Source: JANXQG01 sp037147235 (GTDB lineage Bacteria > Planctomycetota > Planctomycetia > Pirellulales > Thermoguttaceae). From it: a stretch of DNA of 21,727 nt. Below the pieces are notes generated by a model that did not search any database, was not told where the DNA came from, and saw only the letters and a program-made list of their open reading frames with translations. The translations under genes and the position numbers were made by a program. Location: assembly GCA_037147235.1 (NCBI GenBank), contig JBAWVO010000088.1:1-21727 (forward strand), given 5' to 3'. The first letter of the stretch is position 1; every line of letters begins with the position of its first letter. This document shows, one piece after another, positions 13,420-21,074 of the stretch.

Positions 13420-15735
13420 ATGGCCAAAAAAAAGAAAGCGAAGAAAGCCAGCGACCCCAAGGCTCGGCGACCGGCGAAGTCGCAGGGATTTGCTCCCTCC
13501 GCGTCGGGTTCCGTGGAAGGGCATTTGCAGAAGTGTACTTCTGGTCGAGGAAAACCTCGCAACCCCTTAGCCATCGCTCAGGAAATCGCCGATCTGGCCT
13601 GGAATGCCCCGCATCCCCAAGGACAAGCGGAATTGGCACGGCAGGCATTGAACGTGTCGCCCGATTGCGCAGATGCCTACGCGATTCTGGCCAACCAAGC
13701 TACTTCTCGCGACCAAGCCAGGCAACTCCTGGAAGAGGGCATGGCCGCCGGCCAGCGGGCAATCGGTTCAAAAGCTTTCGAGACGTCGACGGGCCTCTTC
13801 TGGCTCGATCAACGGACGCGCCCCTACATGCGGGCCCGGCTGGGGTTGGCCCAATGTCTGTGGGAGTCGGGCCAGCGAGTTCAGGCGGTCGAGCATTATG
13901 CGGAAATGCTACGGCTGAATCCCAACGACAATCAGGGCGTGCGATATTTGCTCCTCGGTGCCTTGGTGGATCTGGACCGCGACGACGATGCCCAACGCCT
14001 GATACAGCGTTACGATCAAGAAGGTTCGGCTGACTGGAACTACACAACTGCCTTGCTGGCCTTTCGCCGCGAGGGCGATTCGGCCATTTCCCGCAGCTTA
14101 TTGTGGGCGGCTTCCCACATGAATCAGTACGTTCCTAGTTACCTAGTCGGCAACAAGAGCATGCCCTCGCTGCCGCCATCCTCTGTCCGTCTCGGCGGCG
14201 AAGACGAGGCCATCAGTTACGCCACTCAGTTCCTTTGCACCTGGCGAAATTCCGTGGGGGCAATCCCCTGGTTGCGAAAGACACTCAAAATACCATTGCC
14301 CAAACCGCCAAAACCCCGCAAACCCGCTTGGTCGCTCTTTCGCCATGCGTTCCTGCGACTGCCGCAGGTCGATGAGGAGGTCTGGCAATTGGAGGTCTGC
14401 CGTCTGCCACTTTCGCACGCCGATGGCGATGCGTATCGTCCACCCTGGGCGTTAGTGTTGTGGAATTACACGGAAGACACCATTCTCACCTTCGAGGCGG
14501 GCGACACCCAGCCAACCGTGGGAGATACATGGAACGTGCTGATTGAGGCATTGTTGCGTCCCCGATTCGGCGAGCCGCACCGGCCGGTGGAGATCCAGGT
14601 GCGGCGCAAGGCATTCCTCAAGGCATGGCAGGAAAAGCTCCAGCAGATTGGCATTTCGTGCCGGATTTACGATGCGTTGGACGGACTGGACCGCGTGATG
14701 GAAAACCTACTGCCGGCCTCGACCAGCGTACGGCGATTCCTCGAAGGATCGGAATCCCCAGTCTCGTTCGATCTCGACGAACTGGCCTCCTTGCCGCAGA
14801 ACATGGGCGAGTCGTGGCAAGCCGACGTCCGCCGCCTGCCCGGCTGGCTGGAGCAGGCCGGCGAACTGAGGCGTCCCTGGGCATCGCTGGTTACCAGCCG
14901 CGACGAGCATACGGTACTGACCCAGAACCTCGCCATGGAGCCGCCACCCGATGAGTGGATCTGGAAAAATGTTGTTGACGCCGTTTATCGCCCACTCATG
15001 GGCGAGCCTCATCGCCCGGGCATTGTGGAGGTCAGCAGCGACACCTTCCAACAGGTGCTTTACGATCGGCTGAACGCTATCGGCGTGCGGTGCGTCGTCG
15101 CCGATGATCTGGAGCAGATCGACGAGATTTTTCGGCAGCTTGGAAAGTTCCTTTCCGGCGGCAGGGCCGCGCCGCCGCTGGTCGAAGTGCCCGGTGTGCA
15201 ACTTGACCAAGTTCGTAGTTTTTATGAAGCGGCAGCCGGCTTTTATCGTGCGGCTCCCTGGCGGCTTGTACCCGGCGACACCACCCTGAAGATCCAGTGC
15301 CGGAAGTTCAGCACGCACACCTGGTACGGAGTGGTCATGGGCCAGAGCGGTTTGGTGCTGGGTCTTGCCCTGTATGAAGATCTGAACATGCTCCGGCAGT
15401 TGTTTACCGGGTCCGACCGTGACGACGAAATGTCGCGGCAAGCTACGGGACTCTCGGTCATGTATGGCGAGGCATTTGAGATTCCCATCGCCGACCTCGA
15501 ATCCGCCGAACGCCATGCTTGGCCGGTTGCCGGCCCAGAGGCCTATCCCAATCCCGTTTATGTGAACCCAGGCCGCTCCATGCGACCACCGTTGGCATGG
15601 GAGCTGGAATTGCTGGAGGGCTGCCTGCGTGCGATTCCACAATTTTTGCAAAGCGGTGCCAAGAGTGCTACGATCGAGGTATCCTGCTCGCGTACGAGCT
15701 TGCTATTTCAGTTATCGCAGATGGAGGAAATGTAA
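13420..15735 (+). CDS. ST7-like TPR protein with duplicated DUF6930-type domain and DUF7309-like tail
   Basis: A 771-residue soluble protein. A Lys-rich start (MAKKKKAKKA) is followed by an ST7-like helical repeat region (about 50-290): ELARQALNVSPDCADAYAIL, FWLDQRTRPYMRARLGLA, HYAEMLRLNPNDNQGVRYLL. Residues 322-430 and 467-575 are two copies of one domain. Both contain RPW or PPWA, then RPxxGEPHRP (380-389, 524-533) and a hydrophobic C...D.L..ID/LD pattern; this resembles DUF6930. Residues 590-771 resemble DUF7309 (PWRLVPGDTTLKIQ, WYGVVMGQSGLVLGLALYED). Function is unknown; the names come from pattern recognition. A strong GAAGGAAGGGG precedes the ATG. Single gene with its own promoter. Confidence 0.7.
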   Translation: MAKKKKAKKASDPKARRPAKSQGFAPSASGSVEGHLQKCTSGRGKPRNPLAIAQEIADLAWNAPHPQGQAELARQALNVSPDCADAYAILANQATSRDQARQLLEEGMAAGQRAIGSKAFETSTGLFWLDQRTRPYMRARLGLAQCLWESGQRVQAVEHYAEMLRLNPNDNQGVRYLLLGALVDLDRDDDAQRLIQRYDQEGSADWNYTTALLAFRREGDSAISRSLLWAASHMNQYVPSYLVGNKSMPSLPPSSVRLGGEDEAISYATQFLCTWRNSVGAIPWLRKTLKIPLPKPPKPRKPAWSLFRHAFLRLPQVDEEVWQLEVCRLPLSHADGDAYRPPWALVLWNYTEDTILTFEAGDTQPTVGDTWNVLIEALLRPRFGEPHRPVEIQVRRKAFLKAWQEKLQQIGISCRIYDALDGLDRVMENLLPASTSVRRFLEGSESPVSFDLDELASLPQNMGESWQADVRRLPGWLEQAGELRRPWASLVTSRDEHTVLTQNLAMEPPPDEWIWKNVVDAVYRPLMGEPHRPGIVEVSSDTFQQVLYDRLNAIGVRCVVADDLEQIDEIFRQLGKFLSGGRAAPPLVEVPGVQLDQVRSFYEAAAGFYRAAPWRLVPGDTTLKIQCRKFSTHTWYGVVMGQSGLVLGLALYEDLNMLRQLFTGSDRDDEMSRQATGLSVMYGEAFEIPIADLESAERHAWPVAGPEAYPNPVYVNPGRSMRPPLAWELELLEGCLRAIPQFLQSGAKSATIEVSCSRTSLLFQLSQMEEM

Positions 15736-15828
15736 CTTATTGGGTGGTGCATGAACTCTAGCGGAAATAACTTCCAGCCTTACAAAGGACGTGTAAAACC
15801 TGTTCGCCGCATGTTGATGGAAAGACAG

Positions 15829-16059
15829 TTATCGACATCGCCGCAAACCCCGCGAACCGCGACCACCCGTTATCAACTTGCCATCAACTGCCAACCAACG
15901 TGCATTCAACGGTTTTTCCACACAAAAATTTAACGGATCGCCTTGCCTAAAGCATTGCTAGATAAGCCTATTACGTTAACCGCTTACTTCATTATCAACA
16001 AATTCTCTCGGCTTATTAATACTACTATTATATCTAAAGATTATAAATAAGAATAAGAA
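15829..16059. other. Cluster of DnaA-box-like sites beside an AT-rich stretch
   Basis: Four same-direction sites resemble the DnaA box TTWTNCACA: TTATCGACA (15829), TTATCAACT (15870), TTTTCCACA (15914, full match) and TTATCAACA (15992). Directly after comes a stretch (16013-16059) almost entirely A and T in an otherwise GC-rich window. This is the plan of a replication origin or DnaA-regulated region, but no dnaA, dnaN or rep gene is in view, and an AT-rich promoter is the simpler alternative. Confidence 0.3.
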
Positions 16060-16128
16060 GACGACCAGGGATTCGAGCGTCTCGGAGATGCTTGATCAAG
16101 GGTCGTGAAACCACGAAAGATTGTCGTC
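16060..16128 (+). promoter_or_regulatory. Structured leader of the GH127 gene
   Basis: GACGACC (16060-16066) can pair with GGTCGT (16101-16106) or, alternatively, GACGAC with GTCGTC (16123-16128). A small CGTG-AAAC-CACG hairpin lies between. The two pairings exclude each other. No known riboswitch class is recognised. Confidence 0.3.
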
Positions 16129-16158
16129 ACCTAAACCACAACACCAGGAAACCTACCC

Positions 16159-18180
16159 ATGTCACCGTGCTTGTTTTCGTCGATTTCTGTAATCCTCTTG
16201 TCCTTGGCAGCCGTTGTGCATGGCGAGGATACTCAACACCGCAATCTCTCCGCCGTGCCGTTCAATGAAGTCAAGGTTCAGGACGAGTTCTGGACTCCGC
16301 GAATCCAGACGAACCGCGAAAAGTCGCTGCCGCACAACTTCAAGTGGTGTGAAAAGACCGGGCGGATCAGCAATTTCGCCAAGGCCGGCGGACTGATGCC
16401 GGGGAAGTTCCAAGGCATCTTCTTCAACGATTCCGACGTTTACAAGGTTTTGGAAGGTGCGTCCTACTCACTGGCCGACAAGCCCGATGCCGCGCTGGAA
16501 AAAACCGTCGATGACGTGATCGCCAAGATCGCTGCCGCCCAACAGGAAGACGGCTACTTGAACTGTTTCTACACGATCGCCAAGCCTGGCCAGCGATGGA
16601 CCAATCTCAAGGACATGCACGAACTCTACTGCGGCGGCCACATGATCGAGGCGGCCGTGGCCCATTACCGTGCGACCGGCAAGAAAACATTCCTCGACGT
16701 GGCCATAAAGTTTGCCGATCACGTTGATCGGACTTTCGGTCCTCGGAAGCGGCATGGAGTACCAGGGCATGAGGAGATCGAATTGGCCCTGGTCAAGCTC
16801 TATCAGGCGACCGGCCAGCAACGCTACCTCGACCTTGCCAAATTCTTCATCGATATTCGCGGTGACAAGGCGCAGCGCGAGATATGGGGCCCCTATCACC
16901 AGGACCACATTCCGGTCCGCAAGCAGAGCGAGATCGTGGGCCATGCGGTGCGGGCGATGTATTTGTACTCGGGCGTGGCCGATGTGGCGGCCTACTCTCG
17001 CGACCAGGAACTGATCGATGCCATGCACCGGCTGTGGAAGAACGCAGTCGAAGAGAAGATGTACATAACCGGTGGAATCGGCGCGAGGCACGCCAGCGAG
17101 GCATTTGGCGATGCCTACGAACTACCCAACGACTCGGCCTATTGCGAGACCTGCGCCGCCATCGGACTGGCCCTCTGGGCACACCGCCTGAATCTAATGC
17201 ACGGAGAAGCCCAATACGCCGATGTGCTGGAGCGGGCACTCTACAACGGCATCCTCTCGGGTATCGCGCTGGGCGGTGAGCGTTTCTTTTACGTCAACCC
17301 ACTCGCTTCCAACGGCAGCCACCATCGCCAGCCGTTCTTCGACTGTGCCTGCTGCCCGTCCAATGTGGTGCGGTTCGTGCCTTCGGTGCCCGGTTATGTC
17401 TACGCGGTCGGCGAAAGTCGTTCGCCACTCCCCTCGACCGAGAAGTCGAGCAAGGAAAACGCAGGCCGCGACGCGAGCAAGACAATCCATGTGAACCTGT
17501 ACGTGGCGGGCACGGCAAAAATCAAAATTGGAGAGCACACGGTAAAACTCACCCAGGAAACGCGTTATCCCTGGGATGGAAAAGTGAAGCTCTCGATCGA
17601 GCCTGATCGCCTCGACGTCTTCGCCATCTGCCTGCGGATTCCCTCCTGGTGCAAAGATGCTCGGGTGAAAGTTTGCGGATTGGCCGTGAAGAAACTGGAC
17701 ATTGAGCGTGGATACCTCCAGTTGAATGGGCCATGGCACTCTGGCGACGTGATCGAGTTGGATATGCCGATGGAAATTCAGCGGATCGAGGCCCATCCGC
17801 AGGTCAAGGCCGATGCCGGCCGCGTCGCCCTTCAGCGTGGGCCGATCGTCTACTGCTTCGAGGCGGTCGACAATGGCGGCCACGTGCGGGACATGGTTCT
17901 ACCGCACGATCCTAAATTCACTGCCGAGTACCGCAAGGAGCTACTGGGCGGTGTGACCGTGATCAAGGCTGTGGACACCAAGGGCCGCGAGATTCTCGCG
18001 GTGCCTTATCATGTCTGGGACCATCGCCAGCCGGGCGAGATGGCCGTATGGGTCACCCAGGACGGCAAGCCGGCAGCACCCAAGGCAGACGATCCAGCTT
18101 GGCAGGGCAAGCTCTATCGTCCAGTTGAAATCCGAAATCCGAAGCGCGAAATCCTAAACAAATCGGAAATAAAAATTTGA
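16159..18180 (+). CDS. Secreted GH127 beta-L-arabinofuranosidase
   Basis: A 673-residue protein with a signal peptide (ISVILLSLAAVVHG, about 1-22). It is a DUF1680/GH127 enzyme, a family that removes beta-L-arabinofuranose using a zinc-bound cysteine as nucleophile. Visible are QEDGYLNCFYT (129-139), ELYCGGHMIEAAVAHY, TGGIGARHASEAFGDAYELPND (304-325), SAYCETCAAIG and FFDCACCPSNVVR. Glu314 fits the acid residue, and Glu330, Cys332, Cys398 and Cys399 fit the zinc and catalytic set of the characterised enzyme HypBA1. Residues about 419-441 (SRSPLPSTEKSSKENAGRD) look like an extra hydrophilic insert. The last 20 or so residues (VEIRNPKREILNKSEIKI) are encoded by an interspersed repeat, so the original end was probably earlier. 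AGGA lies nine bases before the ATG. Confidence 0.9.
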   Translation: MSPCLFSSISVILLSLAAVVHGEDTQHRNLSAVPFNEVKVQDEFWTPRIQTNREKSLPHNFKWCEKTGRISNFAKAGGLMPGKFQGIFFNDSDVYKVLEGASYSLADKPDAALEKTVDDVIAKIAAAQQEDGYLNCFYTIAKPGQRWTNLKDMHELYCGGHMIEAAVAHYRATGKKTFLDVAIKFADHVDRTFGPRKRHGVPGHEEIELALVKLYQATGQQRYLDLAKFFIDIRGDKAQREIWGPYHQDHIPVRKQSEIVGHAVRAMYLYSGVADVAAYSRDQELIDAMHRLWKNAVEEKMYITGGIGARHASEAFGDAYELPNDSAYCETCAAIGLALWAHRLNLMHGEAQYADVLERALYNGILSGIALGGERFFYVNPLASNGSHHRQPFFDCACCPSNVVRFVPSVPGYVYAVGESRSPLPSTEKSSKENAGRDASKTIHVNLYVAGTAKIKIGEHTVKLTQETRYPWDGKVKLSIEPDRLDVFAICLRIPSWCKDARVKVCGLAVKKLDIERGYLQLNGPWHSGDVIELDMPMEIQRIEAHPQVKADAGRVALQRGPIVYCFEAVDNGGHVRDMVLPHDPKFTAEYRKELLGGVTVIKAVDTKGREILAVPYHVWDHRQPGEMAVWVTQDGKPAAPKADDPAWQGKLYRPVEIRNPKREILNKSEIKI

Positions 18181-18220
18181 AATGACCAAAACACAGAGTT
18201 TCCCCGGTTTTGAACCTTTT
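18124..18220 (+). repeat. AT-rich EIRNPKSEI-type interspersed repeat overlapping a gene end
   Basis: The stretch GAAATCCGAAATCCGAAGCG, then AAATCCTAAACAAATCGG and AAATTTGAAATGACCAAAAC, is a low-complexity GAAATCC repeat of a type I recognise from planctomycete and related genomes. It contributes the final codons and the stop of the GH127 gene. No second copy is in this window. Confidence 0.5.
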
Positions 18221-18275
18221 CCCCTTTAAAAAATCGAAATTAAGAGAAAGGGACGCGTAATTTTGCGCGGTCGTG

Positions 18276-18281
18276 TATAAT
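18276..18281 (+). promoter_or_regulatory. Possible -10 box upstream of the two-gene module
   Basis: A perfect TATAAT in GTGTATAATAATAGGG. No -35 box is visible at 16-18 bases, and the module starts 170 bases downstream past a large hairpin. Confidence 0.3.
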
Positions 18282-18314
18282 AATAGGGTAGAGAAAAATG
18301 GCTCTCTGCCAAGT

Positions 18315-18385
18315 TTGTGGTGCGGGCGTCTCGCCAGCCTGGTTCAACCACAACATCTTGGGTAGGCGGGACGCTCGCACCACAA
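18315..18385. repeat. Large inverted repeat with wobble-compatible arms
   Basis: TTGTGGTGCGGGCGTCTCGC(C) at 18315-18335 pairs with GGCGGGACGCTCGCACCACA(A) at 18365-18385. The 21-bp stem has only two non-Watson-Crick positions, and both are G-T pairs on the plus strand. The 29-base loop contains the palindromic GGTTCAACC. It is probably an interspersed repeat lying in the leader or upstream of the two-gene module. Confidence 0.75.
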
Positions 18386-18453
18386 TTATCCGCAAACCCG
18401 GCGGAGAGCCGGAAAAACATGTCTTGTGGCAGTGAAAATTTAGGAGATTCAAT

Positions 18454-18738
18454 ATGACAAGCGGGACGGCCTTGCTTCTTGACGGCAGCCTCAAGGCGGA
18501 CGGGACGATTCAACTGGACCGCCTACCTAGCGTGCGGCCCGGTCGCGTTCGGATCACCATGCGCCCTCTATCCGCGTCGGAACGGGGCGACGAGTGTCTT
18601 CCTGATGGCCCATGGCAGGACGACACCGTTTCCGCTCCCATCGACCTGCCGCTTTCCGGCTCGTTCGATCGAGTCACATTGCGGCAAGCGCACGCGTTGC
18701 TTCCCGACCCGCCAGCAACGGACGAGGAGAGGGGATGA
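18454..18738 (+). CDS. Small protein, first gene of an uncharacterised two-gene module
   Basis: A 94-residue protein. Its start, LLLDGSLKADGTIQLDRLPS followed by VRPGRVRITM, matches the short beta-rich N-terminal pattern (L..DGtL.LD..p.l.PGRV.VtV) seen in many small planctomycete proteins, some next to toxin-like genes. The rest is acidic and Pro-rich with no recognised motif. TAGGAGATTC before the ATG gives a good ribosome site. The stop overlaps the next start (ATGA at 18735-18738), so the two genes are translationally coupled. It might be an antitoxin-like or adaptor protein, but this is a guess. Confidence 0.65.
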   Translation: MTSGTALLLDGSLKADGTIQLDRLPSVRPGRVRITMRPLSASERGDECLPDGPWQDDTVSAPIDLPLSGSFDRVTLRQAHALLPDPPATDEERG

Positions 18739-19234
18739 TATACGCGCGTCCGGGCGTGGAAGAGTCCGTCACGCAAGGGATATTCTTGACGACTGTCCCT
18801 TGTTACTTTGGGAGGTGGCGGCGCATCCCGGTGCCGATGCGATGGCGGCGACGATCCGAACGCGCATTGTGGTCTTGACGCAGGCTTGTGATTTGGCCTG
18901 GGGCAAGGCAACTCGAGTGTTGGTCGCGGTGGTTCATTCTGCCCGATACTTGGTCGAACAAGGAGTAGTGACTGCAAAGACGGTCCACGATCAAATTCGC
19001 ACGCATCGTGTGTATGGGTGGTATTTTTTGCCGGATGGGCTGTCGGTCGAGGAGTCGATCGTCGATCTTCGCAATTTGCACACAATCCCAAGAGTCATGC
19101 TTGAGCAATTGGCTCGCGACGGAAAACGCGTTTGCCGGATCACGACTCCGTACCGAGAACATTTGGCGCAGCATTTTTCCACGACTTATTCTCGCATCGG
19201 CCTGCCGGAGCCTTATCCGAGTCGACCGGAGTAG
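18735..19234 (+). pseudogene. Conserved-type protein with one-base frameshift, second gene of the module
   Basis: From ATG 18735 the frame reads MIYARPGVEESVTQG, then must move to another frame to continue DILDDCPLLLWEVAAHPG, RIVVLTQACDLAWGKATRVL, VHDQIRTHRVYGWYFLPDG, VDLRNLHTIPRVMLEQLARD and CRITTPYREHLAQHFSTTYS, ending RIGLPEPYPSRPE. The break is at GGG (18777-18779): one more G would give QGDILDDCP and a single protein of about 166 residues. Because the rest is clean, the lesion could be a real recent frameshift or a base-calling error in a G run. Motifs TQACDLA, YGWYFLP and PYREHLAQHF look conserved, but I cannot name the family. It overlaps the previous gene by ATGA. Confidence 0.65.
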
Positions 19235-19305
19235 GGCTCGTGGGCGAAACCGTGAACCTTGTCCGAGAGCTCGATCTGACGACCGAGAAACCGTAGGGCC
19301 AATTA

Positions 19306-20928
19306 CTAGGGCTTGACCGTGAAGTCGATTGACGACTGGCCGACCTTGCGGCCCAAGGTGTCTTCGATGGTAAGTTGCAAGGTATAGCGTCCTGGAATCA
19401 GACGCGGCAGGTAATAGAGTTTGCTGACAAAGAAGTCGTGCCGCTCTGTCTGGTAGTACTCTTCGGCAGAGGTTGAACCATAGTCGACCATGCGATTGCC
19501 GCGGTTGTCAAAGATCTGGCCGTTGATTTTCACAGACCAGTGATATCCTTTTGTTGACGATTCAATACGCAGGTTATCGATTTCGGCGTAAAGCAACACT
19601 TTTTGGCCCGGGGTGAATTCCGTGTTCTTCAGGGCATCGAACGAGCCAAATCGAGACACTTCGGTGCAGAAGGTCAGGTTACGAACGGCCAGCGGCGCGG
19701 TCTCGCCCAATTGCGTCAAGGCCTCGCTCAGGATTCGCTTGGTCGCAGCCGCGCGGCGGGCCACATCAGGTGTTTTTTCGGCGTCCATCCAGGTCGAGAT
19801 CCCGTAGATTTGCGAGGACCAATAGTCCCGAGACGCTTGGGGTGCTGTCGGTAGCGGACGCATGGCATCGTCACGGCGACCAGCCAAGAGATAAAGCATG
19901 CGCAGCCGAGCCTGCAAGGCAATGTCGCTTTCGCTTTTCGATCCGGCCTTCGATTCCTGCTCGATCGAACGGATGGCAGCGGTCAGATGGGTATGCCAGT
20001 CGGTCTCGGAAAGCGGCGCGCCGGCGACTGGAGCCGCCAGGCCCGTCGGAACAACGGCACTTGCCGATACCTCACTGCGAGTTGCCGCCAGTCTCGCCGC
20101 AGTCGTCGGAGGCTCCGGGGGTGCGTCACGGGCCTCGCTTGGTTTTCCGACGGCGGGTGCGGCAGTGATCGAACGGGCATCCATTCCGCCCATCACCGAT
20201 GGCTCGGGTGCCAAGGCCGAGCGGTTGTCCAGGTTGACGATCGAGAGCAAATTGGGCTGCGGCACCAAAGCCGCCATGGGTTCACTCCCCGAGGCGGCTG
20301 CGATTGCACTCCCCTCGCCCGGATGCAGGAGGGTGGCCTGGGGTGAGGGCGACATACTCCCCTCTTCCGTACGCGGGAGAGGAGCCGATAACATACTCCC
20401 CTCTCCCTTCGGGAGAGGGGCATGGGGTGAGGGCGATTTCAGCTCAAAGCGGGTTTCTTGCTCACCCGCAACCGTTGACTTCTTTTCCGGATCGTCTCGC
20501 GGTGCGGGCAAGGCCGTGGTTTCCTGTTTTTGTTTCTCGGCCTCGCGTTGTTCTTCGCGACGCTTATACGCGGCTTCGGCCTGGAATGTTTTCAGAACCA
20601 TTGGCCAAAGGCTGGGTTCCACTAGTTTCAGATCGGCCATCAGCTTGTCTTGTGCTACGGGATCGATTACCCCGACCTGTTGAAGCTCAGTCATCACCTG
20701 CTGTAGGGATTGTGCATCGGTCTGAGGGCCGGCCGGGCTACCGGAAGATTTGGGTGGCGTGGGCGAGCTTGCTTTGGCATCGCCAGAAACCTGTTTTGCA
20801 GGACTGCTATTGTGCGAACCCCAGGGCCAGGGCGTGGTTGCACAGCCAGCCAGCAACGCAAAACCAATAGCCGCAAAGGCCAAGGTTCTGCGAATTTCGG
20901 TCCGGTGATTGAAGCGACGGTCGTCCAT
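19306..20928 (-). CDS. Planctomycete lipoprotein with repeat-derived segment
   Basis: A 540-residue protein with a lipoprotein signal (RRTLAFAAIGFALLAGC), lipobox Cys29, so attached to a membrane and exported. Residues 70-135 are helical and charged (SLQQVMTELQQVGVIDPVAQ, KRREEQREAEKQKQE). Residues 165-207 are encoded by three tandem palindromic repeats (see that entry). The conserved part is C-terminal (from about 325): helices, then VRNLTFCTEVSRFGSFDAL, PGQKVLLYAEIDNLRIES, YHWSVKINGQIFDNRGN and LPRLIPGRYTLQLTIEDTLG, a beta-sandwich-like domain familiar from planctomycete lipoproteins of unknown role. The ATG at 20928 is chosen over a GTG at 20937 because a promoter lies about 45 bases upstream and both begin the same signal. 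Transcribed opposite to the module at 18454. Confidence 0.8.
   Translation of the reverse strand: MDDRRFNHRTEIRRTLAFAAIGFALLAGCATTPWPWGSHNSSPAKQVSGDAKASSPTPPKSSGSPAGPQTDAQSLQQVMTELQQVGVIDPVAQDKLMADLKLVEPSLWPMVLKTFQAEAAYKRREEQREAEKQKQETTALPAPRDDPEKKSTVAGEQETRFELKSPSPHAPLPKGEGSMLSAPLPRTEEGSMSPSPQATLLHPGEGSAIAAASGSEPMAALVPQPNLLSIVNLDNRSALAPEPSVMGGMDARSITAAPAVGKPSEARDAPPEPPTTAARLAATRSEVSASAVVPTGLAAPVAGAPLSETDWHTHLTAAIRSIEQESKAGSKSESDIALQARLRMLYLLAGRRDDAMRPLPTAPQASRDYWSSQIYGISTWMDAEKTPDVARRAAATKRILSEALTQLGETAPLAVRNLTFCTEVSRFGSFDALKNTEFTPGQKVLLYAEIDNLRIESSTKGYHWSVKINGQIFDNRGNRMVDYGSTSAEEYYQTERHDFFVSKLYYLPRLIPGRYTLQLTIEDTLGRKVGQSSIDFTVKP
20305..20440 (-). repeat. Three tandem CCCTCTCCC-type repeats inside a coding sequence
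   Basis: On the plus strand three units follow each other. ACTCCCCTCGCCCGGATGCA starts the first, ACTCCCCTCTTCCGTACGCG the second, and ACTCCCCTCTCCCTTCGGGA the third; two end in GGGGTGAGGGCGA. They are homologous to 5171-5240. On the minus strand they are read in frame as SPSPHAPLPKGEGS, SAPLPRTEEGSM and SPSPQATLLHPGEGSA. Confidence 0.85.
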
Positions 20929-20973
20929 GCTGCCCACAGACCACGTTGAAAATACCCATACAATAGGGGGCGG

Positions 20974-21002
20974 ATTGTAATAAATCGCTCAAGAACGTGC
21001 AA
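20974..21002 (-). promoter_or_regulatory. Candidate promoter of the lipoprotein gene
   Basis: On the minus strand TTGCAC (21002-20997) and TACAAT (20979-20974) are 17 bases apart and about 45 bases before the ATG. The -10 matches five of six positions. Confidence 0.45.
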
Positions 21003-21063
21003 GGGGGAAAAACCCCCGCACGGAACCTGCCGGCCGAAGAGGATGCGACAGCAGGGGTTATTT
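21003..21063 (-). terminator. Possible terminator of the substrate-binding protein gene
   Basis: On the minus strand AACCCCTGC pairs, with one wobble, with GCGGGGGTT, followed directly by more T (GGGGGTTTTTCCCCC). The loop is long (over 30 bases) with internal GC-rich pairing, so intrinsic termination is only plausible. Confidence 0.3.
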
Positions 21064-21074
21064 TCGATCTTTTT

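Noticed and set aside
14707..15651. A 314-residue minus-strand open frame opposite the TPR gene
   Set aside because: Shadow of the plus-strand gene, which has domain duplication and a strong ribosome site.
15751..15933. A 60-residue open frame after the TPR gene
   Set aside because: No ribosome site or family character, and it overlaps the DnaA-box-like cluster.
20305..20440. Pro/Ser/Gly-rich segment considered as a natural linker or tandem peptide repeat
   Set aside because: The DNA matches an interspersed palindrome found outside genes at 5171-5240, so repeat insertion explains it better.
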